DNA of 64,000 nt from Melitaea cinxia (taxonomy: Eukaryota > Arthropoda > Insecta > Lepidoptera > Nymphalidae). The notes under the pieces are model-generated. The model was not told the DNA's origin, did no database searches, and saw nothing but the letters and a program-made list of their open reading frames with translations. The position numbers were made by a program, and so were the translations under genes. Position 1 is the first letter of the stretch; every line of letters starts with the position of its first letter. Where the stretch lies: NCBI RefSeq assembly GCF_905220565.1, contig NC_059402.1, positions 16,555,501-16,619,500 of the forward strand, read 5' to 3'. This document shows positions 30,243 through 41,320 of the stretch, one piece after another.

Positions 30243-30420
30243 CATTACAAACATTTGTATTGGCCATGCAGATGGTGTTTGTGCAGGCCTTGTGGCCCCA
30301 CCGTACCTCGGAGAGCAAGTTAAGCCGTCAGTCCCGGTTGTTATCATGTATACTATTACTCATAGTAAGAAATATATCCGTCAACCCGCATTGGAGCAGC
30401 GTGGTGGTTTAAGCTCTATT
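30243..30420 (+). mobile_element. SINE-A, without tRNA head and tail
   Basis: Body only: 'atttgtattggccatgcag', 'ctcggagagcaagttaagcc', 'aacccgcattggagcagcg'. It breaks at both ends; the right end runs into a T run. Confidence 0.7.
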
Positions 30421-30424
30421 TTTT

Positions 30425-30895
30425 TTTTCAAATTGTGTTACTTTTATACTATCCGAAGGAACTTCGTTCCTACCTGGTGTCTCATTACAACACATTTTTT
30501 TTTTATTTTGCTAGAGTGAAATAAATAAATGATTTATTATATATTTATTTATTAAAGATGTTTCACTTCAATAAAACTATTATCCCCTACAATGTTGATA
30601 TGACCTCATAATCATGTTCTGAGCTGTCGCTCGTAAAGTATCGTTATAATGTCGTATCGCTGCACTGTGAAAAAAGTGTCAAGAACTATCAACTCGTTTT
30701 CTGCATACAGATCAAGATTTAATCAATTCTCTTCTGTTTTTATTTTTATATAAGAGGTCATTATAGCGAGACATTACTTATTCTGTTGACATGAGAAAAT
30801 GCTAAATTTTATTTTTAAAAGATATTTTTTATATTTAAGTAAAATGGAATATTTTCTATGTTTGTTGGTCATACTCAGTTTTTAATATATATAAA
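30425..30895. other. No gene seen
   Basis: AT-rich, nothing recognised. Confidence 0.35.
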
Positions 30896-30899
30896 GCTA

Positions 30900-31187
30900 C
30901 TAGCTGACCCAGCAAACGTTTTTTGCCATATATATCACGAAAATTTAGGGTTGTATGTATTTTTGATGCTAAATCATAATAAAATAAAAATAAAATAAAT
31001 TATCAAAATATATTAAAAGAAAGTTTTTAGGGGTGGACTACCCTTAACATTTAGGGGGATGAAAAATAGATGTTGTTCGATTCTCAGACCTACCCAATAT
31101 GCACAAAAAATTTCATGAGAATCGGTTAAGCCGTTTCGGAGAAGTTTAACTACAAACACCGCGACACGAGAATTTTATGTATTAGAA
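30900..31187 (-). mobile_element. Helitron-like element (family of 14081-14389)
   Basis: From 'ctagctgacccagcaaacg' to 'cacgagaattttatgtatta'; minus sense begins with TC-type sequence and ends CTAG. Core 'gatgttgttcgattctcag' shared. Confidence 0.75.
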
Positions 31188-31188
31188 G

Positions 31189-31660
31189 ATTTACTTAATT
31201 ATTGGTTTGTAAATGCATCACATGTATTTTTAATTTAGTTTTAAATCTCATTATTGATTACAATTTTGTTAGCGGTGGATGTATATTAAAAGTTTCACAG
31301 AATCAACATAGTTTTGTTTCGTGGTATGTAAATTGTATATTTCTTGTTTTTTTTTTTTTTGTATTTTGACATCAGTCTTCCTATTCAGACTAGTTTTTGG
31401 AGGTGCTCGTCCTTTAATTATATTAAACATTGTTTTCTAATGATTACGCGAATTTCGCTCATTGCAATGTAACAACTTTTTCGGATTTTATCGCGGTTTA
31501 TTAAGTTTTGGATGCCCGACGTTTCGAATACTTGATACCAACCAAATGGTCACGGGAGGACTCTGCTGATTTGAAACTCGATTAAAGGAAAATGCGTTAA
31601 AGAAACAAACATAAATCTATATGAGAAATTGATATAGAATACATTACAGAGTATTTTATA
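31189..31660. other. No gene seen
   Basis: AT-rich, nothing recognised. Confidence 0.35.
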
Positions 31661-31661
31661 T

Positions 31662-31995
31662 AGTACTGTGTGGCTACGGTACTAAAGAATATAGCCACCC
31701 CCTCTCTTCCCGTGGGTGTCGTAAGAGGCGACTAAGGGATAACACAGTTCCGCTACCACCTTGGAACTTAAAAAGCCGACCGGTGGCGGGATAACCATCT
31801 AACTGCTGGCTTTGAAATACACAGGCTGAAGACGGGCGGCTGCGTCTTCGGTGCGACAAAGCCTGCGGTCACCAACCCGCCTGCCCAGCGTGGTGACTAT
31901 GGGCGAAACACATGAGTTCACGTTATTTTTGGCGTAAACTTGTGGAGGCCTATGTCCAGCAGTGGACTGTATAGGCTGTAATGATGATGATGATT
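31662..31995 (+). mobile_element. Element R, full-length
   Basis: Head 'ctgtgtggctacggtacta', 'gtcgtaagaggcgactaag', middle 'cttcggtgcgacaaagcc', tail 'gtccagcagtggactgtat' and then (gat)n. This is one of the cleanest copies. Confidence 0.85.
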
Positions 31996-33295
31996 AGATA
32001 TATTCTTTGTGAAAAAAATCTCTTGTAGGGTATTTTTTAAAAGTTTCTGCCGTGTGTAAATTGCACACACAAACTTTTTATTTGAACGACTTTATAAGTC
32101 AAATGAAACGTGAAGGTTTTCCTGTCTGACGGGAAAAGTTATAGATTATAAATTATTATGAAACTAAAGAAGAACATCGATGAATATCGACGTTAATGAT
32201 TTTCTTAGTCAGATAAATGTATATGAAAAATAGTCTTCCTTCTTTCCATCATTACGCAAAAAAATTTACATCATAATCTCTGTCATCCCATATTCATTCA
32301 CATTGAGAGAGACAGCAAGGCTATATTACATACAATTCAGTAGGGCTTCAATATATCGCCCTAATCTAAGCATAAAGTTATCAAAGCCTCCAAGAAATTA
32401 TTTATTGCATGCCTCTTAATAATAATAATAAATATTATAATTATTTATATTTTAATTATTATATTTGTTTAATGTAATTTATCTAATTATTATTATTATA
32501 AGTTGCTAATAAATGTTCTTTATGTAGATTTACAAATTAAATTGATTTATAATATATATATTTATAAGTTAGAAAAATGCTGTCTGCGACATAAATATAG
32601 TAATGTAAAATATAACGTAATGTGGTCTGTAATACTTTTGATTGTGTATTATAACAACTTACATGTATATGTAAGTTGTTATAATACACATCTATTTCTA
32701 AGAATACGACTCGACTGATATAGCTAATTATTATTATTATTCTTAACAGTCAATAAGCGAAGCTTGTTAGGAAAGTCCGTTTTCATTTTACCTTTGAAGC
32801 AGTCTATTTTACAGGTATTATTTGTTGTGAATTGAAGTGTAAAACGAAGTGTTCCACTTTGTTTCACGGTAGCTGAAGCGACTTTGATGCTTCGCGAATT
32901 TATGTGCAGTGAAATTACTACACCATTGCGATCACTTAATGCAAAATTGTGCTCCTCACTTTGGAATTACGTTTCGAAGTTACAAAGACACGGATGTACA
33001 ATTATGTTTTACATAAATTATGGCTGCCTTCGATTGAAATGTATAATGTTATTTATTAAATTGTTCAATTTAGAATATTTCAACGTATAATGTTATAGAC
33101 ATTATGTTTAGTTACTATTCGATTTTGAAGTTAAATTTTATCGGATTAAGTTAAATTAAAAAAATAATTCAACGGTTGAAATTTAAAAAAGGAATTCATT
33201 AATTTCTTCAGTTCTTGATGATGATTTTCATATCGATTTTAAAATTAGTTACAGACATCTGTATTTCTCTAGTTTGTGATTTTATTTGACTTTAT
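31996..33295. other. AT-rich stretch with one long palindrome, no gene seen
   Basis: Nothing coding recognised apart from incidental short frames; see the palindrome at 32643-32690. Confidence 0.4.
32643..32690. repeat. Perfect 22-bp-arm hairpin
   Basis: Arms 32643-32664 and 32669-32690 are exact inverse copies ('tgtgtattataacaacttac...'), with a 4-base loop. No flanking duplication identified. Confidence 0.85.
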
Positions 33296-33300
33296 TGTGG

Positions 33301-33506
33301 TAGCTTCACTACATAGTATAAAACAAAGTCGCTTTCTCTATCCCTATGTATGCTTAAATCTTTAAAACTACGCAACGGATTTTGATGAGGTTTTTTTAAT
33401 AGATAGAGTAATTGAAGAAGAAGGTTTATATGTATAATACATGCATAATATAATAGAGGAACACTGATAGTTTTTACAACCGTGCGAAGACGAGGCGGGT
33501 CGCTAG
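33301..33506 (+). mobile_element. Helitron-like element
   Basis: Starts near 'actacatagtataaaacaaa', passes 'ctacgcaacggattttgatg' and ends 'gaggcgggtcgctag' then T. It has the ends of the element at 26860-27455 in the opposite orientation. Confidence 0.7.
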
Positions 33507-33675
33507 TATTCTATAAAATAAAATTAAAGAACATACAAATAAAATAAAACAACAAGTGGGACAGGATGGGCACTGCGCATGGGTGAACTTGTGTCGGAAA
33601 GGTCGAAAAGTTTCACAAGTACGTTATGAGGTTAACAAAAAGGTCTGTGAAAGTGACAATTTGATCAAAGTCCCA

Positions 33676-33677
<2 letters not shown>

Positions 33678-33712
<35 letters not shown>
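33678..33712. repeat. (TG)n microsatellite
   Basis: About 16 uninterrupted TG units; a frame reading through it as Cys-Val repeats is an artefact. Confidence 0.95.
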
Positions 33713-33713
<1 letters not shown>

Positions 33714-33821
33714 TGTTATTTCATATATTTATACTGAACCTCATATAATTTTCATGACGGTGTTATTTACACGTTACAGGTTAAAAAAAACGAGAATAAT
33801 TCCCTATCATAAAAAATCAAT

Positions 33822-34095
33822 AATAAGGAGGAGGTTATCAATTCGATTGTATTTTTTTTATATACGTTACTTTAGAACTTTTACCTGGATGGACCGATTT
33901 CATTTAAAAAAAATTTTTATCGAGAGGCGGTGCGTGTCATTTGGTCCCATTTAAATTTATTTGAGATCTAACTACGACTTTTCAAGTTATATTTAATAAT
34001 GCGTTTTGATTATTTTTCGTCCACCTATGTTGTATTACTTGTCGATGTAATTGAAGTCGGTTTCTTTTCGTTTGCGAGCAAACACAATTATTTTG
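33822..34095. mobile_element. Element C copy
   Basis: Opens 'aaggaggaggttatcaattc' and closes 'attgaagtcggtttctttt' with the flank 'gcgagcaaacacaattatt'. Internally shortened. Confidence 0.7.
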
Positions 34096-34377
34096 TTTAT
34101 GGCAACTAACTGGGATCCGACATCTTTAAATTACTGCTAAGCTTTTATAATCTTAACGAAGGATATTCCGCTACATCGTATACAGTTTAAGGTTTTTAGT
34201 ATAATTAAATTAATAAGTATATTTTTCTTAATTTAGTAATTATTATAATTTGAAGTTACGTTGGAGCAATGACCACAACACTGACAGCTCCGGGGAAACA
34301 TTTTTATAGGCTATAGTCCATACAGATAGTTTGTTTATTTCTGTTGTACTAAATTACCAAAAACTCAAAAAGGAATG

Positions 34378-34711
34378 TCATCATCATCATCATCACAGCA
34401 GCCTTTCTCAGTCCACTAGTAGACATATTAAGCCTCGAAAATGGCGTTAATTCATGTGTTTTGCCTAGTCATCACGCTGGGCAGGTGGGTTGGTGACCGC
34501 AGGGCTGCCTTTGTCGCACCGACGACGCTGCTGTCCGTCTTCGGCCTGTGTATTTCAAAGCCTGTAGTTGGATGGTTATCCCACCATCGGTCTTTTTAAG
34601 TCCCAAGGTGTTAGTGGAACTGTGTTACCCCTTAGTCGCCTCTTACGATACCCACGGGAAGAGAGGGGGTGGCTATATTCTTTGATGCCGTAACCACACA
34701 GCATAGTGGTA
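34378..34711 (-). mobile_element. Element R, full-length
   Basis: On +: (cat)n, 'gcagcctttctcagtccac', 'cacgctgggcaggtggg', 'gtcgcctcttacgataccc', 'accacacagca'. Ends only about 17 bases before a SINE-A in the same orientation. Confidence 0.8.
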
Positions 34712-34727
34712 AATATAGTAAAAGGAA

Positions 34728-35075
34728 TCGTTTCAGCCTGTAATATCCCACTACTGGGCATAAGCCTCTTTCCCCGTGTAGGAGAAGGATCAGAGCTTAA
34801 TCCACCACGTTGCTCCAATGCGGGTTGGCGGATATATTTCCTACTACGAGTAACGATCGCTATCAAGTATACATGAAAACAACCGGGACCGACGGCTTAA
34901 CGTGCTCTCCGAGGCACGGTGGGGAGACTCACAAGGACTGCAAAAACACCCAGACCACGGCAAACACCTGTATGGCCAATACAAAGGTTTGTCATGTGCG
35001 AAAATCGAACCCGCAACCGCCAGCGCAACAGGTACAATCCATGGCTATGACCGTTGCGCCAACGCGGCGTCTATC
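34728..35075 (-). mobile_element. SINE-A, full-length
   Basis: On + it runs from 'cagcctgtaatatcccact' to the inverted tRNA head 'gcgccaacgcggcg'. All family landmarks are present. The 91-96 codon frames across it are fortuitous. Confidence 0.85.
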
Positions 35076-35102
35076 ACGGGGGACTATCACTATCCCCTAA
35101 GT

Positions 35103-35350
35103 AATAATAATAATAATAATAAACATTTATTCATACTCACACACATACATCGATATACAGTAAAGACAAAAAAATAGAAATCACAACATAACAATTCTAT
35201 TACAATATAACTACATATAGATTACAATGAACACAATATACAAACGAAATACCTACATAAAATCAACAATAACAATTAAAAAAACAAAAAAAAAATGAAA
35301 AATAAGCGGGGAGCGCACACACTTATTGACTAAAGGTCCGCGTCAGAAAG
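35103..35350 (-). mobile_element. LINE 3' end fragment with (ATT)n tail
   Basis: On + it starts with (taa)n, then 'aaacatttattcatactc', an inverted AATAAA-like signal, and runs to 'aggtccgcgtcagaaagg'. This is like the untranslated tail of a LINE; no coding part remains. Confidence 0.5.
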
Positions 35351-35569
35351 GACACGGCTTACAAAAATTACATTACTGTAAACGTTAATTCAAGTCCGAG
35401 CGATTTAAAGAGGTGCTGTCCGTGCATACCGCACGAGAAACGAAGCGTTAGCGCGATCTAATTCCGTACAGCGCCATCTGCTATCGTGTTTTGGTACTAA
35501 CTCGTGAGAGTAAAACCTTTTGATATAAATTATTTTAGTTTTTTACATTGATTGATTCAACGATAGCAA

Positions 35570-35625
35570 TTTATAAGGTGAGCCATATGATTGTTAGCCG
35601 ACCTAGTTGTATAAAAAGAAAAGTC
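35570..35625 (+). mobile_element. Element G, last ~55 bases only
   Basis: 'aaggtgagccatatgattg', 'ttagccgacctagttgtat' and A-rich tail match the G 3' end; strongly 5'-truncated. Confidence 0.6.
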
Positions 35626-35654
35626 ATAGTAATATAATATAATTAATTGATAGT

Positions 35655-36074
35655 ATAATTGTTTGCAGGCAAACGAAGAAAAACCGACTTCAATTATATC
35701 GACAAGTTTTACAACGTAGGTAGACGAAAAATAGTCAAGTAAATACGCATTATCAAGGATTACTCCAAAAGTTGTAATCAAATCTCGATGAAATTTAAAT
35801 GTGACCACATCATAAACATCGGCTTTCGATTAAATTAAAAATCACCAAAATCGGTACACCCACTAAAGAGTTATGCGGATTTTCAAAAGTTTCCCTCCAT
35901 TTCTCTGGGATCCCATCATCAGATCCTGGTTACCTTATCATGGTACCGAACTCGGGATATCTTCTTTCCAACAAAAAAAGAATTATCAAAATCGGTTCAT
36001 AAACGACGGAGTTATCTCCGAACATACATTAAAAAAAATACTTACCGTCGAATTGAGTAATCTCCTTTTTAACC
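35655..36074. mobile_element. Element C, long copy
   Basis: Opens 'gtttgcaggcaaacgaag' and then 'aaaaccgacttcaattat', and includes 'tcatcagatcctggttacc' and 'tcaaaatcggttcataaac'. It stops at 'gagtaatctcctttttaacc', where an inverted second copy begins. Confidence 0.75.
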
Positions 36075-36300
36075 GACTTCAAAAAAAAGGAGGAGGTTAC
36101 TCAATTCGACCGTATATATATATATTTTTTTTATGTATGTTCGGAGATAACTTCTTCGTTTATGAACCGATTTTGATAATTCTTTTTTTGTTGGAAAGGA
36201 GATATTCATAGTTTGGTACCATGATAAGGAAACCAGGATCTGATGATGGGATCCTAGAGAAATCGAGGGAAACTTTCAAAAATCGTAAGGGTGACTAGTA
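36070..36300. mobile_element. Element C, second copy in inverted orientation
   Basis: Begins 'accgacttcaaaaaaaagg' and carries 'ggtaccatgataaggaaacc', 'tgatgatgggatcctagag', the inverse of the left copy. Together the two form a head-to-head pair centred near 36075. It breaks at about 36300, close to the tandem array. Confidence 0.75.
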
Positions 36301-36363
36301 AATTTCATCATGTTTTCATTAATTACTATAAAGCACTACTATTTAATAAAGGTCTGGAGTCGA

Positions 36364-36905
36364 TCTGATGATGGAGAAGAAAGATAGTCGAGGGAACTCT
36401 TCAACAATTTATAGCAATTACCCGCTGTTTGAACTTAATTCGTTTCTATTGATGAGAACTTTGCACCTATATGAGTTACAAGTGTCATTACAGTCTGATG
36501 ATGGAGACAAAAGTTAGTCGAGGGAATTCTTTAACGATTTATAGCAATTACCAGCTGTTTGACCTTAATTCGTTTCTATTGATGAGAACTTTGCATATAT
36601 ATGCGTTATAAGTGCCATTTCAGTCTGATGATGGAGACGAAAGATAGTCGAGGGTACTCTTCAACCACTTATAGCAATTACCTGCTGTTTGAACTTAATT
36701 TGTTTCTATTGATGAGAACTTTGCACCTATATGAGTTACAAGTGCCATTAAAGTCTGATGAAGGAGACGAAAGATAGTCGAGGGAACTTTTCAACGATTT
36801 ATAGCAATTACCTGCTGTGTGATCGTCTGTGTCGCAGGACCAGGTTTGATGATGGAGCCCATAAACACTCGAGGGAATTTCTCAACAATTTACAGCAGTT
36901 ACCTT
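36364..36905. repeat. 130-bp tandem repeat array, about 4.5 units
   Basis: Units start at 36364, 36494, 36624 and 36754 (exact 130-base spacing), each opening 'tctgatga.ggaga' and containing 'agtcgaggga', 'tttatagcaattacc', 'tttctattgatgagaactt'. The last full unit is cut and a partial unit begins near 36845. The opening resembles the element C motif 'tgatgatgggatcc...cgaggga', so the array seems to have grown from an element C interior. Confidence 0.9.
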
Positions 36906-36919
36906 TTGATGTTTGACGA

Positions 36920-37143
36920 CCGCTTTGATATAATGGTGCATGTGCCGTGTCGGCGGCGCCTAAACACCGACGGTCGCGGGTTCTATTCCAGCTCGGAGTG
37001 GATATTTATGTTTATTCAAATATTTATTTTCGGTCTAGTTGTTAATCCTTGTGGTTCCCCCAACCTAGCCTCGGAGAACACGCTAGGCTGTCAGTCCCGG
37101 TTGTTATTACGTACACCTGATAGCGAACTTTACTCATAGTATG
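36920..37143 (+). mobile_element. SINE-A variant
   Basis: Box B-like 'gcgggttctattccagc', then 'cctcggagaacacgctagg', 'cacctgatagcgaacttta'. Ends abruptly where another SINE head starts, so two SINEs lie in tandem. Confidence 0.65.
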
Positions 37144-37262
37144 TCGACGCGTTAGCGCAGCGGTCACAGCACCGGCTGTTGCGCTGGCGTTAGTGGGTTC
37201 AATCCCCGCGCACGACAGACATTTGTTTTGTCATGATCTGGGTGTTTGTGCTTGTGTATTGT
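37144..37262 (+). mobile_element. SINE-A, 5' half
   Basis: tRNA head 'gcgttagcgcagcggtcac' and 'gtgggttcaatccccgcgc', then 'ctgggtgtttgtgcttgtg'. The variant 3' part ('tgtttccgaacccccgac') matches, inverted, the units of the array at 61644-62058. Confidence 0.7.
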
Positions 37263-37331
37263 GTATGTTTCCGAACCCCCGACATAAGAGACAAAGCATC
37301 CTTGTTAGGTCTACCCATCACTAAAAATTGT

Positions 37332-37836
37332 AAAATAAAATAATTTTTAACAAAAAAAAAACCGACTTCAAAAAGGAAACTAAAAAGTGAAAAATAAATT
37401 TACTTAGTACAAAGTAATTCGTATTTTGATTTAGTTAATCAGAAATGATTAAATCAATATTTTATAATTTTGAAGTTGGTGCCAAGTAAATACTACAACA
37501 ACCTGGCTACAATAACAAATACAAACAACACACACACACAACAAACAAGTACAAAAAATATTATTAGATATGTCAAAACAATAACAGAATAATAACAGTA
37601 TTCAACCTAATAGTCAATGAAACAAATTATGAAAGAAAACTGAATACAACTTATGAGTAGATACTAGAGTAGTTATTGTTTTACTTGGCACCGACTTCAA
37701 AAATATAAAATATTTATTTATTCATTTCTGATTAACTAAATCAAAATACGAATTACTTTGTACTAAGTAAATTTATTTTTCACTTTTTAGTTTCCTTTTT
37801 GAAGTCGGTTTTTTTTTGTTAAACATTATTTTATTT
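37332..37836. mobile_element. MITE with inverted arms of about 150 bp
   Basis: 37332-37490 and 37682-37836 are inverse copies. The strongest part is 'accgacttcaaaaaggaaac' through 'gatttagttaatcag'. The arm ends at 'tggtgccaagtaaa' on one side and 'ttacttggcacc' on the other. The central ~190 bases are unique. The outer motif ACCGACTTCAAAA is shared with element C, suggesting a related transposase recognises both. Confidence 0.85.
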
Positions 37837-38009
37837 TGAACCAGGTTTTGAAAATATAATAAATATAAATATATCGTTTATTTACATTTAAATCTAGATA
37901 TTTTCCATAGTTGTTATTTTTAATGAATACTTGTTAAATAATTTTGACAACTTGTTATCTACTATTCTTTAGTAATATCTTATTATATAATTACGAAGTC
38001 GAACGAAAC

Positions 38010-39075
38010 GAAAAAAAAACCGACTTCAATTACATCGAAAATTAATACAAAGTAAGTAGACGAAAAAATAGTTAGTTAAATACGCGTCATCAAAGATTAC
38101 TCAATGCACATGTGCTGTGTGGCTACGGCACTAAAGAATTTAGCCACCTCCTCTCTTCCCGTGGGTGTCGTAAGAGGCGACTAAGGGATAACAAGGTTCC
38201 ACAACCACCTTGGAACTTAAGAAGCCGACCGATGGCGGGATAACCATCCAACTGCTGGCTTTGAAATACACAGGCCGAAGACGGGCAGCAGCGTCTTCGG
38301 TGCGAAAAAGCCAGTACTGCGGTCACCAACCCGCCTGCCCAGCGTGGTGACTATGGGCAAAACACATGAGTTCACGTTATTTTTGGCGTAAACTTGTGGA
38401 GGCCTATGTCCAGCAGTGGACTGTATAGGCTGTAATGATGATAATGATGAAAGATTACTCAAAAAGTAGTAATCAGATCTCGATTAAATTTAAATCTGAC
38501 CACAAGACAAGCGTACGCTTTTGATTACAACAAGAATCATCAAAATTATTTATTAAGAATAAACTGCTTCCCTAGTGGATAATACAGCTCACTACGTTAT
38601 GTTTGATGCATCCTTGGATCGATTCTTCACTGAAGTAGTTTTAATGAAGTCAGATAGATGGCGTTGGCGTGGTGCAGCGTCGCACCACCTCATAAATACG
38701 CTTCAAAGATTACTCAGTGTAGTAATCAGACCTCAATCAAATTTAAATAAGACTATATGACAAGCATTAGCTTTCGATTAAAGTAAGAATCATCAAAATC
38801 GATAAACCCAGTAAATAGGCGGTTTAATACAACATAGGTCGACGAAAAAAATAGTCAAATAAATACGCATTATTTAATATAATTCGAAAAGTACTTGTCA
38901 GATCTCAATTAAATTGATCCGACTAGTACTTTACAAATGACACGCAACACCTTTCAATATTAAAAAAAAATTATCGAAATCAATTCACCCAATCAAAAGT
39001 TCTGATGTAACTAACATACAAAAAAAAATTCAATCGAATTGAGAACCTCCTCTTTTTTGGAAGTAAAAAAAAATA
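38010..39075. mobile_element. Element C, long copy with insertions
   Basis: Starts 'aaaaccgacttcaattaca' (about 38018) and ends 'gagaacctcctcttttttgg' near 39060. It is interrupted by element R at 38104-38449. A second unexplained stretch (about 38545-38695) interrupts the family sequence and is followed by a repeat of 'caaagattactca' with 'gtagtaatcaga'. Both interruptions lie next to copies of that sequence. Confidence 0.75.
38104..38449 (+). mobile_element. Element R, full-length, with 12-bp target duplication
   Basis: Flanked by AAAGATTACTCA at 38092-38103 and 38450-38461. Head 'gtgctgtgtggctacgg', tail 'ggactgtataggctgtaatg' and a TGA-type simple tail. The duplication fixes both ends and shows that the element inserted into a pre-existing element C. 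The 3' simple tail and variable-length duplication indicate LINE-driven retroposition. Confidence 0.92.
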
Positions 39076-39490
39076 CAATTTAATAAATTTTAGTAAATAG
39101 TGATTCAAATATTATTTGACTTTATATGACAAAGAACAGAAGAAGGTTTTATAATATAGAAAATTTTAATTTAAAAAAAAATCTACATCCTCATACCGTT
39201 TACTCTGTTTTCCATTGCAATTGAAATGGAATACATTCGTCGCAACAGTGGAACCACTTTAGTAAATTACTTGAAGGAATTGAAAAACTTCCCGTGGGAC
39301 AAAAAAAAAATGTTTAAAGCATGTATAATTTATATCAATACATAAGAAGTTTGTTTATTTATTTTAACGCTTATACTGTTTGATTAAGGTTCAATTTTAT
39401 TTGAATTTTTTATGTTATTTTTGTGCATACAAATATACTTTTTATTAAATATTCAAGTTCTTTATTTAAAAATTATATTAAAGATAATTA
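39076..39490. other. No gene seen
   Basis: AT-rich, nothing recognised. Confidence 0.4.
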
Positions 39491-39495
39491 AATCA

Positions 39496-39722
39496 ACTGA
39501 GGTAGGGCACAGCACATCAGGTAATATCCTGCTCAAAATCTGGGGCAGTCCGACTGATGAAGTGCCTCGACCTTGCTATTATTTAGCTGTATAGCATTAT
39601 GTTGTGTTCATGTAAGGTGAGCATAGCTCATGGGAGTTTGGTTGCAAGCGTCTATAAGCTACGGTAATCACTTACCATCTGATGAGCCGTACGCTTGTTT
39701 GCCGACCTAGTTGTATAAAAAA
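39496..39722 (+). mobile_element. Element G, internally shortened
   Basis: 'actgaggtagggcacagc', 'gctcaaaatctggggcagtc', 'agtgcctcgaccttgc', ending 'gatgagccgtacgcttg' and 'ccgacctagttgtataaaa'. Confidence 0.75.
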
Positions 39723-39741
39723 TATTTTTTTGTTTTTGTTT

Positions 39742-39972
39742 TAATATAACATACACACACGGAGGTCTGTTCCTATGGTAAGCAACTTAATGCTTGTGTT
39801 ACAGGTAAAAGCTGACTGTTATAACTACATATTTTTTATAAATATACATAGAAATAATACACACATAAATATATAAATACAAATATTACACCCAGACTAA
39901 GGCGGGAATCGAACCCGCAACCCCACGGCACAGAAAGCAGGGCCACTACAAACTGCGCCAACGGGCTAGTCG
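39742..39972 (-). mobile_element. tRNA-derived SINE (SINE-B), full-length
   Basis: In minus sense: 'gcccgttggcgcagtttgta', box B 'gggttcgattcccgcc', 'ctgggtgtaatatttg', and a middle ending 'ggaacagacctccgtgtgt'. Lies just after element G. Confidence 0.8.
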
Positions 39973-40330
39973 ATAATAATAATCATGTTAATGAAACAAC
40001 GCTTTCGGTGAGAATGAGCGAATGAACCACAGACTTTATTATTATATTCATTTTACATAAATATTAGTTTGATAATACGCTACAGATGGCGTTATTGCCC
40101 ATTTTTACTCTAGTGGTGATTTGTTACAGGTCTCTATCTGTTAAGATTATATTACAATAATAATAGGACATGACTGGGCCCATAAAAGTTTAGAAATAAT
40201 CATATTGATTTCGTACGGCAAATAATTTTATTTATACAAAATATTGATAACATAACACAGACTATACACATAAAATTTTAGAAACAGTATTTTGAAATAG
40301 TTTTTTCGCTTCACGATCGTTGCATTTTTT
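39973..40330. other. No gene seen
   Basis: AT-rich; contains one 'agatggcgtta' motif at 40085. Confidence 0.35.
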
Positions 40331-40334
40331 TTTA

Positions 40335-40612
40335 TGTCACTAGGGCAAACAAGCGTACGGCTCACCTGATAGTAAGCGATTACCGTAGCTTACCGTAGCT
40401 GCAACACCAGAAGCATCGCAAGCGCGTTACCGACCCAATCACCAATCCCCCCAGGAGCTCTGGTCACCTTAATCACCAACAGGAACACAATATTGCTTGA
40501 AAACAGTATTATTTTGCTGTGATCTTCTGTAAGGTCGAGGTACTACCCCAGTCAGGCTGCTCCATATTTTGAGCAGGAAATTTCTGCTGTGCCCTACCAT
40601 TTACCTGTATTC
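40335..40612 (-). mobile_element. Element G, near full-length, inverted
   Basis: On + from 'gcaaacaagcgtacggctc' to 'tttctgctgtgccctac'. It includes a short direct repeat 'taccgtagct' next to 'gcttaccgtagctgcaac'. Confidence 0.75.
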
Positions 40613-40995
40613 GTCTAAAATTTAGACTGATTTAGACTCTAAATGTATTCAAAAAGATCGTGGAATCCATCAAATAAAACCAATGAAACTCGAGCGAAAA
40701 TGCAGGTTAAATAGGTCAAATGGCAGATACATTACATTAAGGGTATAGTTCGAAATGTTTTCTACATTTTCCAGCCAACTTTTACGCGAACCGATCGAGC
40801 TGAATGTGACTCTGTGAAACAAAACGTGAAATTTTTATAGCCACTAGCCTCGACTTATTGGTTGTCCGATTTGTCTTACTTTTTCCCGTTCGGTACTGAG
40901 ATTTGCAGTTCTATGATTTCTGAGTTGTGATACTTGAACCGTCTTAGCATCTGGTATAATAAAAAAAAATATCTCAGGTTTATATTTATCTAAAT
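40613..40995. other. No gene seen
   Basis: Nothing recognised. Confidence 0.35.
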
Positions 40996-40998
40996 TTT

Positions 40999-41275
40999 TA
41001 ACCGTCTTCAAAAAAGGAGGACGTTACTCAATTCGACCGTATATATTTTTTTTCTGTATGTTCGGGGATTTTGATAATGCTTTTTTGTTGGAAAGGAGAT
41101 ATCTCAAGGGTCCTTGATAAAGAAACCAGAATTTGACGATGGAATCACAGAGAAATTGAGGGGAGCCCTTGAAAATCGTAGTGACGACTGGTGCGTGTTA
41201 ATTTTTTTTTAATCTACTTATGTCGTACTAGGTCGATATAATTGAACTCGATTTTTCGTTTGCTACCAAACACAA
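40999..41275. mobile_element. Element C copy
   Basis: Opens 'aaccgtcttcaaaaaagg' and closes 'ttgaactcgatttttcgttt' with the flank 'ctaccaaacacaa'. The ends are slightly degraded. It lies 45 bases upstream of the LTR retrotransposon. Confidence 0.7.
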
Positions 41276-41320
41276 AGCAAAATTTTGGGATATATTATGT
41301 AAATGTTCTCGTCTGAAAAG

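Noticed and set aside
33556..33954. 132-codon frame as a gene
   Set aside because: It runs through a (TG)n microsatellite and then into element C; the coding appearance is accidental.
36364..36905. CRISPR-like array
   Set aside because: Units are contiguous 130-bp repeats without short repeats and unique spacers, and the DNA is animal nuclear sequence.
37332..37836. LTR-type element
   Set aside because: The two long repeats are inverted, not direct, so it is a foldback or MITE structure.
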